From Oscillospiraceae bacterium (GTDB taxonomy: Bacteria; Bacillota_A; Clostridia; Oscillospirales; Oscillospiraceae): a DNA stretch of 64,000 bases. The notes beneath the pieces are model-generated. The model saw only the letters and a list, made by a program, of their open reading frames with translations, made no database searches and had not been told where the DNA came from. Numbering within the stretch: position 1 is the first letter of the stretch; the number at the start of each line of letters is the position of its first letter. Below, piece by piece: positions 16,152-25,953 of this stretch. The position numbers and the translations under genes are program-made. The stretch spans positions 1 to 64,000 of the forward strand of contig JAFUCD010000027.1 in assembly GCA_017459865.1 (NCBI GenBank). Direction: 5' to 3'.

Positions 16152-18230
16152 ATGAAATTTCAGATCAAGCACGAAAACGCCGGGCGGCTCCGGGTACAGA
16201 TCCTGCAGGCGCGCGCCATGACGATGGCGCAGGCGGATGAGCTGGAGCTGTTTCTCTCCGGCCTCTCCGGCGTTACAAAAGCGACGGTGCACGAGCGGAC
16301 CGGCTGCGCAGTCATTTTGTATGACGCGGGCCGGGAGGACATCATCGACGCGCTGGCGCACTATGCATGGGGCGGCGTCGGGGACGCCGATCTGTCTCTG
16401 CAGACCCACAGCCGCGAGCTGAACCGGCACTATACCGAAAAGCTCGTGTTCAAGGTTTTGGGCCGGACGCTGCGGCGTCTGTTCATGCCGGCGCCGCTGC
16501 GCCGGATCCGCACGGTGATCCGCTCTATGCCCTATCTCTGGCGGGGGCTGCGCTGCGTGCTGCGGGGGCAGATCCGCGTGGAGCTGCTCGACGCGCTGAG
16601 CATCGGCATCAGCCTGCTGCGGGGCGACTTTGCCACGGCGGGCTCGGTGCGCTTCCTGCTGGAGATCGGCGACCTGCTCGACGAATGGACGCACAAGAAG
16701 TCCGTGGACGACCTCGCCCGCACCATGAGTCTGAACATCGACCAGGTCTGGGTGCGCACCGGAGACGACAGCGAAGTGCTGATGCCCATCAGCCAGGTGC
16801 GCTCCGGCGATCTCGTGGTGGTGCGCGTCGGGAGCATCGTGCCGCTCGACGGCGTCATCGACTCCGGCGAGATCATGGTCAATCAGGCGTCGCTCACGGG
16901 CGAATCCGTCCCCGTGCCGAAGCGCCCGGGCATGACGATCTATGCCGGCACCGTGGTGGAAGAGGGCTCGTGCGTGCTCCGCGTGGAGCAGCAGCCCGGC
17001 GACACCCGCTATGACAAGATCGTCACCATGATCGAGGCCTCCGAACGGCTGAAAAGCTCGGTGGAGGAGCGCGCGGGGTATCTGGCGGATCAGCTGGTGC
17101 CGTATACGCTTCTGGGCAGCGGCTTGACGTGGCTGCTCACGCGGAACACCACGCGGGCGCTTTCGGTGCTGATGGTGGACTTCTCCTGCGCGCTGAAGCT
17201 CGCGATGCCGCTCGCGGTGCTCTCCGCCATGCGCGAGGCCGGAAACTGCGGCATGACCGTCAAGGGCGGCAAGTTTCTGGAGGCGATCGCGAAGGCGGAC
17301 ACCATCGTCTTCGACAAGACCGGCACGCTCACGCACGCCTGCCCGCAGGTCGTCAGCGTGGTGCCCTTCGGCGGGAACGACGAGGACGAAATGCTCCGCG
17401 TCGCCGCCTGTCTGGAGGAGCACTTCCCGCACTCGATGGCGAACGCCGTCGTCCGGGCCGCGCGCGAGCGCGCTCTGGAGCACGAGGAGATGCACACGCA
17501 GGTGGAATACATCGTGGCGCACGGCATCCGCTCCACGATCAACGGGCAGACCGCGCTCATCGGCAGCGCGCACTTCGTCTTTGACGACGAGGGCGTGAAG
17601 ATCCCGCGCGGGGAAAAGCGCGCCTTCAACGCCCTGCCGGATCAGTATTCGCACCTCTATCTCGCCATCGGCGGGAAGCTCGCCGCGGTGATCTGCATCT
17701 CCGACCCGCTGCGCGACGAGGCGCGGGAGGTCATCGACGCGCTGCACGCGCTCGGCGTGCGCCGCACCGTCATGCTCACCGGGGACAGCGAGCGCACCGC
17801 CGCCGCCATCGCGCGGGAGGTCGGCGTGGACGCATACCGCTCCGAGGTCCTCCCGGAGGACAAGGCGCGCTTCGTCGAGGAGGCGAGAGCCGCCGGCGAG
17901 ACCGTTCTCATGATCGGCGACGGAATCAACGACGCGCCCGCGCTCTCGGCGGCCAATGTGGGCGTCGCCATTTCCGACGGCGCGGCCATCGCGCGGGAGA
18001 TCTCGGACGTGACCATCTCGGCGAACGATCTGCGCGAGCTCGTGACGCTCCGGCGCATCGCGATGTCGCTGATGGAGCGGATCGGGCGCAACTATCGCTT
18101 CGTCATCGGCTTCAACGGCTCGCTGATCGGACTGGGTGCGCTGGGCGTTCTGCCGCCGTCCACCTCCGCGGTGCTCCACAACGGCAGCACCATCGCCGTC
18201 AGCCTGAAGAGCATGACGAATCTGCTTTGA
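16152..18230 (+). CDS. fezB: FezB-like P1B-6-type metal-transporting ATPase
   Basis: A 692-residue heavy-metal P-type ATPase. An N-terminal HMA-like fold (residues 1-75) lacks the CxxC metal site. TGES is at 249-252, the phosphorylated Asp of DKTGT at 388, and GDGINDAP near the end. The fourth transmembrane metal-binding motif is SCALK (345-349), not CPC, SPC or TPC; this Ser-Cys-Ala pattern and the EEHFPHSMA loop mark the P1B-6 group to which ferrosome FezB belongs. It would load iron into intracellular membrane granules. It lies 21 bases after fezA in one operon. Confidence 0.85.
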   Translation: MKFQIKHENAGRLRVQILQARAMTMAQADELELFLSGLSGVTKATVHERTGCAVILYDAGREDIIDALAHYAWGGVGDADLSLQTHSRELNRHYTEKLVFKVLGRTLRRLFMPAPLRRIRTVIRSMPYLWRGLRCVLRGQIRVELLDALSIGISLLRGDFATAGSVRFLLEIGDLLDEWTHKKSVDDLARTMSLNIDQVWVRTGDDSEVLMPISQVRSGDLVVVRVGSIVPLDGVIDSGEIMVNQASLTGESVPVPKRPGMTIYAGTVVEEGSCVLRVEQQPGDTRYDKIVTMIEASERLKSSVEERAGYLADQLVPYTLLGSGLTWLLTRNTTRALSVLMVDFSCALKLAMPLAVLSAMREAGNCGMTVKGGKFLEAIAKADTIVFDKTGTLTHACPQVVSVVPFGGNDEDEMLRVAACLEEHFPHSMANAVVRAARERALEHEEMHTQVEYIVAHGIRSTINGQTALIGSAHFVFDDEGVKIPRGEKRAFNALPDQYSHLYLAIGGKLAAVICISDPLRDEAREVIDALHALGVRRTVMLTGDSERTAAAIAREVGVDAYRSEVLPEDKARFVEEARAAGETVLMIGDGINDAPALSAANVGVAISDGAAIAREISDVTISANDLRELVTLRRIAMSLMERIGRNYRFVIGFNGSLIGLGALGVLPPSTSAVLHNGSTIAVSLKSMTNLL

Positions 18231-18263
18231 GCGCACAGAGCGGATGTATCAACCGGAATACTG

Positions 18264-18302
18264 AATAAAAAACGAGGCCGGATCCATGGCGGATCCGGCC
18301 TC
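18264..18302 (-). terminator. Terminator of the SLH surface-protein gene (possibly bidirectional)
   Basis: GAGGCCGGATCC (18274-18285) pairs with GGATCCGGCCTC (18291-18302). Read on the minus strand it is followed by GTTTTTTATT, so it terminates the minus-strand gene and probably also fezB. Confidence 0.85.
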
Positions 18303-18329
18303 TCTGTATCTATTAGTGCTCTTAAGTGC

Positions 18330-21098
18330 TTATGCGTCTGCGCGATAGAGAAGCGTGACGATCTGCGCGCGGGTGCAGTCCGTCATCGGCGCGAAGTGCG
18401 TGTCATCCACGCCCATCGTGACGCCGTTCTCCACAGCCCACAGGACGGCCTCGGTGTACCACGCGCCGTCCGGCACATCCACGAAGGGATTCTCCGTGCC
18501 TGCCTCGCCCTTTTCGGCGCGGAACAGGAACGTGACGATGTGCGCGCGGGTGCAGGTGTCGTCCGGGGAGAAATGCGTCGCGTCCGTACCCTTGGTGATG
18601 TCGTTCTCCACGGCCCACAGGACCGCGTCATAATAATACGCGTCCTTCGCCACATCGACGAAGTCACAGCTCTCCGACGCGGGCGTCGGGCTGCCGGCCG
18701 CACGCCACAGGAACGTGACCGCCTGCGCGCGGGTGCAGTTCGAGTCGGGCGCGAAGTGCGTTTCGTCCATGCCGCTGGTGATCTTCTGCACCACGGCCCA
18801 ATCGATGGCGGCGTGGCTCCAGCTCTCCTCGCTGCGGTCCACGTCGACGAAGGCGGCGCTCGGGCAGGTCTCGTCGCCGGGGCAGGCCTTCTGCTCATAC
18901 AGCGCCTCGGCGGTGAGATCGGCGTAGTTGTCGCTCGTGACGGTCACGGTGTAGGTCGTGCCGTCCGCGGCCGCGTCCGTGCAGGTGACCTTGCCGTCCT
19001 CGACCTTCGCGTTCTCCGCGATCACGACAGGCGTCTCGCCGCGGCCGACCTTGCTCGCGACCTTGGCGACGGGATTCTCAATGTCCTCCGGCAGCCCGGT
19101 GAGCGTAACGGTCTTGGCATCGTCGAACGCAGCGGAAATCGCTTCGGCATTCTGCTTCACGAAGAGATCCACATCGTAGCTCAGGACACGATAGGCGCCG
19201 CCGTCAAAAATATAATACTTGAGATTCGTGATAGTCTTGCCGGAGAGGCCGGTGCCATCCACACCGTCCCAGTTCCAGCCCACCTCGGACTTGCGCCAGA
19301 GGTTGACCACATGCTGCAGCGCATATTCCTTGCCGTCGGCCGTGAGGATGACGCCGAAAATCTTGGCATCATTCGTGAGGTTCGCCGCATCCGCGACGGT
19401 GATTGTCACGTCTGCGTGGTGGCCGCCGTAAGACATGCTCGCGCTGTCGAAGGAAGCAGACTCCGCCTCGGCGTCCGGGCCGGTGAAAGTGAAGCCGTCA
19501 TCGGTCTTGGTCGCCGTCATGTAAAGGTTCGGCGTATCCTGCATCACATAGTAGGCATAGTCGCCGCTGGCAAAGAGCACATCGACGCCGGTGACATCCT
19601 TCGTCGTGAGACCGGACTTGCCCGCCGCAACAGAGATGGTCGCCGCAGTCTCATCCGTGACCTGCGTGTAGGCCGCCAGATCGGCCAGATCCTCCAAATA
19701 AACGGGATAGGTCACGCCGAGGATTTTTGCATCGGAGAGGGGCTCCACAGCGGCATATCCCTCGTGATAGGAGCCGGCAGCCATGGTCTGGTTGTAGGTC
19801 TTCAGCGTCGCAGAGCTGACCGCGTCGACGCCGTCAACGCCCTGCGCCGAGAAGAATGCGTCATAGGGGATGTTCATCAGCACATAGCCGGGCTGCGGCT
19901 GACCGATCCGGTAGCCGTAGGTCACGCCGTCCTTTTCCACGGAGACGGTCTGGAGCTTGTTGGTCTCGCCCGCCTTCACCTCGTCGGTATAGGTCTCGGG
20001 GGTGTAGTCCTTCGCGAGCGCGTAGTTATACAGCGCGCTGTCCGCGATGGGCTCGGTGAAATAACCGCCGGTAATGTCGTAGATCGCGTAGTTGTCGGTC
20101 TTGTCGGAGGGTACGCCGCCGACCACAGCGCCGTTGAAGTAGCCGCCGGAGATCGTCACGGCGGGCGTCGCCTTGTAGCGGCTGCCGCCGGCGATGATGG
20201 AGCCGGTGCCGCCGGAGAGCACCGCGTCGCCGGAGACGGTCAGCGCGTTGGTGGCGCTGTTCGGGATGTAAACGCCGTAGGTCTTGCCCTCGATCGTGCC
20301 GCCGGTGATCGCGCCGGTGTTGCTGCCCTGGAAGAACAGGATCGCCGCGTCATCCGCGCTTTTGAGCGTGCCGCCGCTGACCGTGAGATTGTTCTCCGTC
20401 TCGAGATAGACCGCGTAGGTCTTCGCGCCGGAGACCGCGATCGTGCCGCCGGAGATGTTGATGTTGTGGCCGGAGGTGAACACGATGGCCTGGATGCCGT
20501 AGCCGGAGCCGCTGCCGTTGACGGTGATGGAGCCGTCGGTCACGTTCGCCGTGTGGCCGCCGCCCATCAGATAGATGCCGCTCGCGCCCTGCCCCTCGGC
20601 GGTGATCTCGGTGCCGGAGACCGTGACCGTGCCGGGCTTGCCCATGACGCTGACGCCATAGCAGCCGAGTCCCTTGACCGAGATCGCGCCGCCCTTGAGC
20701 TCTGCCGTCGCGCCGCGCTGTACCATAACGCCGGCGCTGTCCTGACCAGACATCTCGATCGTGCCGGACTCCAGCACGAGCTTTGCGCTGCTGACGGTCA
20801 CGGCATTGGCGTAGGCCGTCTCGGGGCGGGTGATCTTGCCGGTCTGCGCGGCGGAGCTGTCCTTCACGGTGAGCGTGCCGCCGGAGACGTACACCTCACC
20901 CGTGAGTGTATAGCCCGCGAGATCGAGCGTCAGGTCTCCGTTGAATTCGTCTGTCGCTGCGAGCGCTGTGTCCCCCGTCAGCGTGATGACGCCGTCCACG
21001 GGGTCCGGGAGCGCCAACGGATCGGCTGCCAGCGCCGAAATGCTGCCGAAGCTCAGCACCATTGCCAGCACCAGCAAAATTGCTGTTGTCTTTTTCAT
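18330..21098 (-). CDS. SLH surface protein with beta-helix and Tp47-like domain
   Basis: A 922-residue secreted protein. Residues 1-25 form a signal peptide (MKKTTAILLVLAMVL, SALAA). Residues about 40-330 are short parallel beta-helix repeats with many ISGGTI, VSGGTL and VTDGSI turns. Residues about 385-700 hold VDAVSSATLKTYNQT, ILGVTYPV and LWRKSEVGWNWDG, resembling the Tp47-type domain found in clostridial surface proteins. The last 180 residues are three SLH repeats (FVDV...WAVENGVTMG) that bind the cell-wall polymer. Start 21098 is preferred over the ATG two codons upstream because AAAGGAAC then has normal spacing. Operator copy 3 lies just upstream. Confidence 0.85.
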   Translation of the reverse strand: MKKTTAILLVLAMVLSFGSISALAADPLALPDPVDGVITLTGDTALAATDEFNGDLTLDLAGYTLTGEVYVSGGTLTVKDSSAAQTGKITRPETAYANAVTVSSAKLVLESGTIEMSGQDSAGVMVQRGATAELKGGAISVKGLGCYGVSVMGKPGTVTVSGTEITAEGQGASGIYLMGGGHTANVTDGSITVNGSGSGYGIQAIVFTSGHNINISGGTIAVSGAKTYAVYLETENNLTVSGGTLKSADDAAILFFQGSNTGAITGGTIEGKTYGVYIPNSATNALTVSGDAVLSGGTGSIIAGGSRYKATPAVTISGGYFNGAVVGGVPSDKTDNYAIYDITGGYFTEPIADSALYNYALAKDYTPETYTDEVKAGETNKLQTVSVEKDGVTYGYRIGQPQPGYVLMNIPYDAFFSAQGVDGVDAVSSATLKTYNQTMAAGSYHEGYAAVEPLSDAKILGVTYPVYLEDLADLAAYTQVTDETAATISVAAGKSGLTTKDVTGVDVLFASGDYAYYVMQDTPNLYMTATKTDDGFTFTGPDAEAESASFDSASMSYGGHHADVTITVADAANLTNDAKIFGVILTADGKEYALQHVVNLWRKSEVGWNWDGVDGTGLSGKTITNLKYYIFDGGAYRVLSYDVDLFVKQNAEAISAAFDDAKTVTLTGLPEDIENPVAKVASKVGRGETPVVIAENAKVEDGKVTCTDAAADGTTYTVTVTSDNYADLTAEALYEQKACPGDETCPSAAFVDVDRSEESWSHAAIDWAVVQKITSGMDETHFAPDSNCTRAQAVTFLWRAAGSPTPASESCDFVDVAKDAYYYDAVLWAVENDITKGTDATHFSPDDTCTRAHIVTFLFRAEKGEAGTENPFVDVPDGAWYTEAVLWAVENGVTMGVDDTHFAPMTDCTRAQIVTLLYRADA

Positions 21099-21133
21099 AA
21101 GCATGTTCCTTTCGTTTTTGATTTGTATTTTTA

Positions 21134-21149
21134 GTTAGACAACGCTAAC
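21134..21149. promoter_or_regulatory. Operator palindrome, copy 3
   Basis: GTTAGACAACGCTAAC matches GTTAGC-N4-GCTAAC with one mismatch. It lies about 36 bases upstream of the minus-strand SLH protein start. Confidence 0.75.
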
Positions 21150-21219
21150 AAAAAATCGGGAGAACGGCGAAGCGCATGCCGGAGCCGGGATACGCTTCGC
21201 CGGGGTGACGCGCGGTCGT

Positions 21220-24200
21220 TCAGCTGCCCAGCTGCCGCTGAAACCGCATGAGGATCGTGGCGACCTGTGCGCGGGTGCTGCCGCCCTGCGGCTGGAGCGT
21301 GCCGTCCGGCATGCCCTGGATGAGCCGCGCGGCGACCGCCCAGCGGACCGCGGGCTCCGCCCACATGCTGACGGATCCGGCGTCGCCGAAGGCGCTAAGA
21401 TCGGCTGCCGCCGTCACATCGAGCCCCTTGAACGCGGCGCAGCGCATCAGCATCGTCATCGCCTGCTCGCGCGTGACCTTCGCGTCGGGGGCGAAGGTCG
21501 TCTCGCTCATGCCGCTGACGATCCCGTTTTCCGCCGCCCACGCCACCGCGTCGCGGTACCAGTCCTGCGTCAGATCGGTGAACGCGGCCTGTGTCTTTGG
21601 CGCGGGCGCTCCCTCCATGCGGTGCAGCACCGTGACGAGCATGGCGCGCGTCATGGCGGTGTCCGGCTCGAAGGTGGTCGGGCTGGTGCCGTTAAAGAGG
21701 CCTTTTACAACCACGTAGTCTATCGCTTCATGATACCAGAGAGACTGATCCACATCGCGGAAGATCTTCGACGGGCAGTTTTCTCCACCGTCACACACCT
21801 TTGTGAACCCAACCGTGCCGTCCGCGAGCATCCATGCGTTCAGATCGGAGCCGTCGCCGTTGTAGTACAGGCTGTGGTACTTCGAGCTGCCGTTTACGTC
21901 TGCACCGAGCGTACTGCGTACCTGTGCGAGTGTATCAGAAAGCGCAGCGCGGTTGGCGTTCAGCATATCGGCAAAGGTCTCCGAGGTCATGACAGCAGCG
22001 GTCTGCGCCTGCGCGTTTGCCTCAGCGGATTCGTTGACGAACTTGCCTGCGTAGCGCTTTTCGGCAACCGGCTCGCCCGCGATCTTCTGATCCGCGTCGG
22101 TGTTGTAATAGCACTGACGGTGCTCGGAGGAGCTCGCCGCCATGCCGACAAAGCCGCCGAGATACATGCTGTATTTGCTCACGATCTCGACATTTCCGCG
22201 GGCGTAGCAGTTGATGCACACACCGCCGTCGAGCGCGACGAAGCCGCCCGCCTCGGCGCGGTTGGTCTGATCGGCGTCGCCGTGGACGTCGCCGAGCGTA
22301 TAGCTGTTGATGATCGTGGCGCGGTTCGTGACCGCCGCCATACCGGCGGTGTAGCTGTAGTTTTTGCCCGACCAGGCCATAGCGTCCACGTCTGTCCAAC
22401 AGTCGGAGACGCAGCCGTACATCAGGCTGCCCGCGAGACCGCCGGCGAAAGCGAAGTCCTCCGTGGAGCGCGAGACGATCGTACCTGTGACGCTGCAGTT
22501 GTCGATCACAAAGCCGCCCTGCGCGTTGCCGACGAGACCGCCGACATAGTTGCGCCAGCGTCCCTCGGTATAGATGCCGACGTCCTCGAGCCGGATGTTC
22601 CGCAGCGTCGCCGTGCTGACGTCGCCCGCGGGGATCTCGTTGGAGGTATAGTCGCCCTGGATGATGCCAAAGAGCCCCATCCAGTTGTTGCCGCTGTAGT
22701 GGTCGGGGCCGCCTGCCCGCAGACCGCGGATGGCGTGCCCGCCGCCGTCATAGTTTCCGCGGAAGGGATAGAGCGCCGCGACGTCCTGACCGAAGCCGTC
22801 GCCGTCGGTGTCTGCGAAGATGCCCCAGCCGATGGGCGTCCAGTCGCCGCCCGTGAGCGAAATGTCCTGCGTCTGCAGGAAGTACACGCCCGCCCAGTCG
22901 ACGTCCTCGTCGATGGAGGCCGCGAGCGCGCGCAGGTCCTTTTCGGATGTGATGCGGTAGGGGTCTGCCTGCGTGCCGCTGCCGGCAAAGTGCACGGCGT
23001 CTGCCTGCGAATAGTCCGTGGTGTCGCCGTAGGTGGCCTTGAAGCGGGCGCGGGCGAGCGCGGCGTCATAGCCTTCGCCGCTCGCATCGCCGGAAACGAC
23101 TTTTGTGTCCGTGACGGCGCCGTCCTGCACCGTGATGGCGACGATGGTGCGCTTGTCCGGGGATCGCCCGTACCACACGCCGTCGAGCAGCGCATCGTCC
23201 GACTCGGTTTCGGTTTCCTTCTCAATGTCCGGCTGAACATATGAGATCGAGGTATGCGTATCGGAGAGCACCGCATGGTCGTCCGCGATCGTCCACGTCC
23301 GCAGGCAGTCCGCAGGAAGACCGTAGAGCCCCTGCAGGTCGATCGGGAACGCTGCGAAATTGGCGTTCAGTCCGTCTGCGACCTCCTTTGCGCCCTCAGC
23401 TCCCGGCTTATAGGGGCTGTTGTTATCCAGCAGGCTGCCGGGGAACCGGAAGCCCCACTCATCGCTGACGCCGCCGGCGACAATCTCACCGAAGGGATCG
23501 ACCGGTGTGACGGTGTGGCCATCGATGACCATACGTGCAGTCTCGTTATACCAGCAGTCATAGACCTTGGCGATACCGGTGACCCAACCCGCAAGCACAC
23601 CGGTGTCGATGGAGTACTCCAGCGCCTCAACGCCGCCCTCGCCATAGCAATTGGCAATATATCCGCCGTTCACGGCGGCGATGTTGCCGACGCAGGCCAT
23701 GCCCTCGATATCGTACTGCGTATCGCGATAACCGCTGCCGGTGATGTCGCCGAGCGCGTAGCAGTTCGCGACAACGCCGCGGTTGAGAAGCCCGACCATG
23801 CCGCCGACCTCCGCGAGCTCACCGGAGAGCTCCTTGCCCGTAACGGTCACATCCGTCATGGTATTGATGATCGCGCCCTTGAACACATGACCGCTCACAC
23901 CGCCGATGAAGGACGTGCCCTTCTGCGTGGTGTGACGGATGACGCCGCGGACCGCACAGCCGTCGATCACAACGCCGCGATAGTCTCCCTCGGTCTCGGA
24001 ACCGCTCATACGTCCCGCAATACCGCCGACATAGGCGCTGCCGGGGCTTTCCGTATAGATCGCGACGCCGTCCAGCGTCAGATCATGGATCACGGCTTTT
24101 TCGTTCAGCCATCCGAACAGGCCGATGTATGCGCTCTCGCCATCGAGTACGCGAGGCGCATCAGGAGAACCGACCGTCAGACCGGAGATCGTCTTCCCTG

Positions 24201-25917
24201 CTCCGTCAAAATCGCCGTTGAAGCGCGCGTAGCTGCCGCCGACCGGCGACCAGTCTTCGCCGGAGAGATCCAGATCCGCGCCGAGGCGGATATACACGCC
24301 CGTGTAATCCACCTTCGGCGTGACGGAGGCGGCAAACGCCTGCATTTGTTCTTTGGTCATAATAAGATAGGGATCCGTCTGCGTGCCGGAGCCGGAGGCA
24401 AAGATGCCGGCGTCGACCTCGCCCGGTGTCCAGACGGTATCGGTCGGGAGGACCTTCCCGGCCGTGAGCGCCCACTCGCGCAGAGCAAGCGAGGATTCGT
24501 TCAGCGCCTGATCGACCGCGCGGATGCTTCCGTTGAGCGTGTCGGCAAAGTCTGCCGCGGCAAAGGACGCGCCTGTCATGGCGACGTCCGCGCCTTCGGC
24601 GAAGTCGCCGCTGTTTTCCGCCCACGGCGCCGCGGGCGCGGCCGCGCCGTTCACCGTGAGCGCCGCGTCAGACGCGTAATAGACGAAATTTCCGGACGCG
24701 GCGTCCGTCACCTGCCCCGCCAGAAGCCCGGCGTACTGCGCGGAGACGTCCGCGTTCTGCTCAAGCGTGACGGCCGAAGCGGAATAGACGTTATAGACCT
24801 TGCCCGAGAGCATGCCCGCAAGTCCGCCGGTGTATGCGTCGACGCTCGTGCTGACGGTGTTCTGCGCCGTGACGGAGCCGAACGACGCTGCGTTTGCGAG
24901 CACGGTGTTGCTGCCGGTCAGGCCGGCAAGCCCGCCGGCGTAGGCCGTTCCCCAGCTTGCCGCGCCCGAGGCGGATACGCCGCCGTCGAAGCTGCAGTTG
25001 ATAACGGCGGCTTTTGTGAACAGGCGTCCGATGACGCCGCCCGCAAACGCCAGTCCGTCTTTGGTCGAAACGCGAATGTCGCCCGAAACAGTGCAGCCGT
25101 CGATGACCGCGGCGCGCGCAGCGCCGCTCGCGGCTCTGGCGGTATCGCCCGCGACACCGCCGGCGCGGAGATTCACGTAGCTCGTGCCCTCCGCGGCGGA
25201 GACCGCGACGCTGACGTTCGCGAGGCGCACATTCCGCACGTGCGCGGAGGCGCCAAGCGTCGAAAACAGACCGACGTTGGCCTCCGCCTGATAACTCCCG
25301 GAGATCGCGAGGCCGGAGATCGTATGTCCCCGCCCGTCAAACGTGCCGCCGAACAGCTTGTCCGTGTTCGCGGACGCCTTGCCCTCCGCGCCGATCGGAT
25401 CGAACGGCTCGCCCGCGAGATCGACGTCCGCGCCGAGCACGACGACCGCGTTCACCCACGCGGCCTCGCCCGCGTCGACATGCGCGGCAAACGCCCGGAG
25501 GTGCGCCGCCGTGCTGAGCACATACGGGTCGGCTGTCGTGCCCGAACCGGGGATCACGCTCGAAGCCTTGGCGAGCGCGTCATTCACGGCTGCCTTGATG
25601 CCGTCGCTGCTGAGCGTCGCGCCGCTGACGCAGTCGACCTCAGCGGAGTTCGCGTCGATGATCGTCTGCAGCAGCGTGACCGCCTCGTTCCAATACCGCG
25701 GGGTCTCGCTCTGCGAGACGACGTCGATGGCGGCGATCACGCCGTTTTCGATCGTGACGGAGAGCGTGATCGCCCCGTTCCTGCCGACGCCGGTGCCCTG
25801 ATAGACGCCGTCGGTGTAACCCGTCGCGGCAAGACTGCCCATCGGCAGCAGCGTCACGAGCAGCAGCACCGCCAGCAGCGCCGAAAGGCGGCGGCGTGTT
25901 CGATGGATCTTCTTCAT
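21220..25917 (-). CDS. Giant SLH surface protein with FMN-binding and GLUG domains
   Basis: A 1565-residue secreted protein. After a signal peptide ending SLAATG comes an FMN_bind domain (about residues 33-115: YTDGVYQGTGVGRNG at the start, VDCVSGATLSSDGIKAAV at the end, where SGATxSS is the covalent flavin attachment signature). Then come long blocks of GLUG-type repeats (YVGGIAGRMSG, AFAGGLAGSLMYG) and, between two blocks, a second partial FMN_bind-like segment (DGVWYGRSPDKRTIVAI). Three C-terminal SLH repeats anchor it. Start 25917 follows GAGGAG with seven bases of spacing. Operator copy 4 is upstream. A flavin-bearing surface protein could act in extracellular electron transfer or metal reduction. 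Confidence 0.87.
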   Translation of the reverse strand: MKKIHRTRRRLSALLAVLLLVTLLPMGSLAATGYTDGVYQGTGVGRNGAITLSVTIENGVIAAIDVVSQSETPRYWNEAVTLLQTIIDANSAEVDCVSGATLSSDGIKAAVNDALAKASSVIPGSGTTADPYVLSTAAHLRAFAAHVDAGEAAWVNAVVVLGADVDLAGEPFDPIGAEGKASANTDKLFGGTFDGRGHTISGLAISGSYQAEANVGLFSTLGASAHVRNVRLANVSVAVSAAEGTSYVNLRAGGVAGDTARAASGAARAAVIDGCTVSGDIRVSTKDGLAFAGGVIGRLFTKAAVINCSFDGGVSASGAASWGTAYAGGLAGLTGSNTVLANAASFGSVTAQNTVSTSVDAYTGGLAGMLSGKVYNVYSASAVTLEQNADVSAQYAGLLAGQVTDAASGNFVYYASDAALTVNGAAAPAAPWAENSGDFAEGADVAMTGASFAAADFADTLNGSIRAVDQALNESSLALREWALTAGKVLPTDTVWTPGEVDAGIFASGSGTQTDPYLIMTKEQMQAFAASVTPKVDYTGVYIRLGADLDLSGEDWSPVGGSYARFNGDFDGAGKTISGLTVGSPDAPRVLDGESAYIGLFGWLNEKAVIHDLTLDGVAIYTESPGSAYVGGIAGRMSGSETEGDYRGVVIDGCAVRGVIRHTTQKGTSFIGGVSGHVFKGAIINTMTDVTVTGKELSGELAEVGGMVGLLNRGVVANCYALGDITGSGYRDTQYDIEGMACVGNIAAVNGGYIANCYGEGGVEALEYSIDTGVLAGWVTGIAKVYDCWYNETARMVIDGHTVTPVDPFGEIVAGGVSDEWGFRFPGSLLDNNSPYKPGAEGAKEVADGLNANFAAFPIDLQGLYGLPADCLRTWTIADDHAVLSDTHTSISYVQPDIEKETETESDDALLDGVWYGRSPDKRTIVAITVQDGAVTDTKVVSGDASGEGYDAALARARFKATYGDTTDYSQADAVHFAGSGTQADPYRITSEKDLRALAASIDEDVDWAGVYFLQTQDISLTGGDWTPIGWGIFADTDGDGFGQDVAALYPFRGNYDGGGHAIRGLRAGGPDHYSGNNWMGLFGIIQGDYTSNEIPAGDVSTATLRNIRLEDVGIYTEGRWRNYVGGLVGNAQGGFVIDNCSVTGTIVSRSTEDFAFAGGLAGSLMYGCVSDCWTDVDAMAWSGKNYSYTAGMAAVTNRATIINSYTLGDVHGDADQTNRAEAGGFVALDGGVCINCYARGNVEIVSKYSMYLGGFVGMAASSSEHRQCYYNTDADQKIAGEPVAEKRYAGKFVNESAEANAQAQTAAVMTSETFADMLNANRAALSDTLAQVRSTLGADVNGSSKYHSLYYNGDGSDLNAWMLADGTVGFTKVCDGGENCPSKIFRDVDQSLWYHEAIDYVVVKGLFNGTSPTTFEPDTAMTRAMLVTVLHRMEGAPAPKTQAAFTDLTQDWYRDAVAWAAENGIVSGMSETTFAPDAKVTREQAMTMLMRCAAFKGLDVTAAADLSAFGDAGSVSMWAEPAVRWAVAARLIQGMPDGTLQPQGGSTRAQVATILMRFQRQLGS

Positions 25918-25953
25918 TCCCAATTCTCCTCGAATTTGCGTAAACTAATTTAA

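Noticed and set aside
18396..25953. Very long plus-strand frames opposite the two SLH surface proteins
   Set aside because: They mirror repetitive surface genes, have no ribosome sites, and are His/Arg/Val-rich without known domains.
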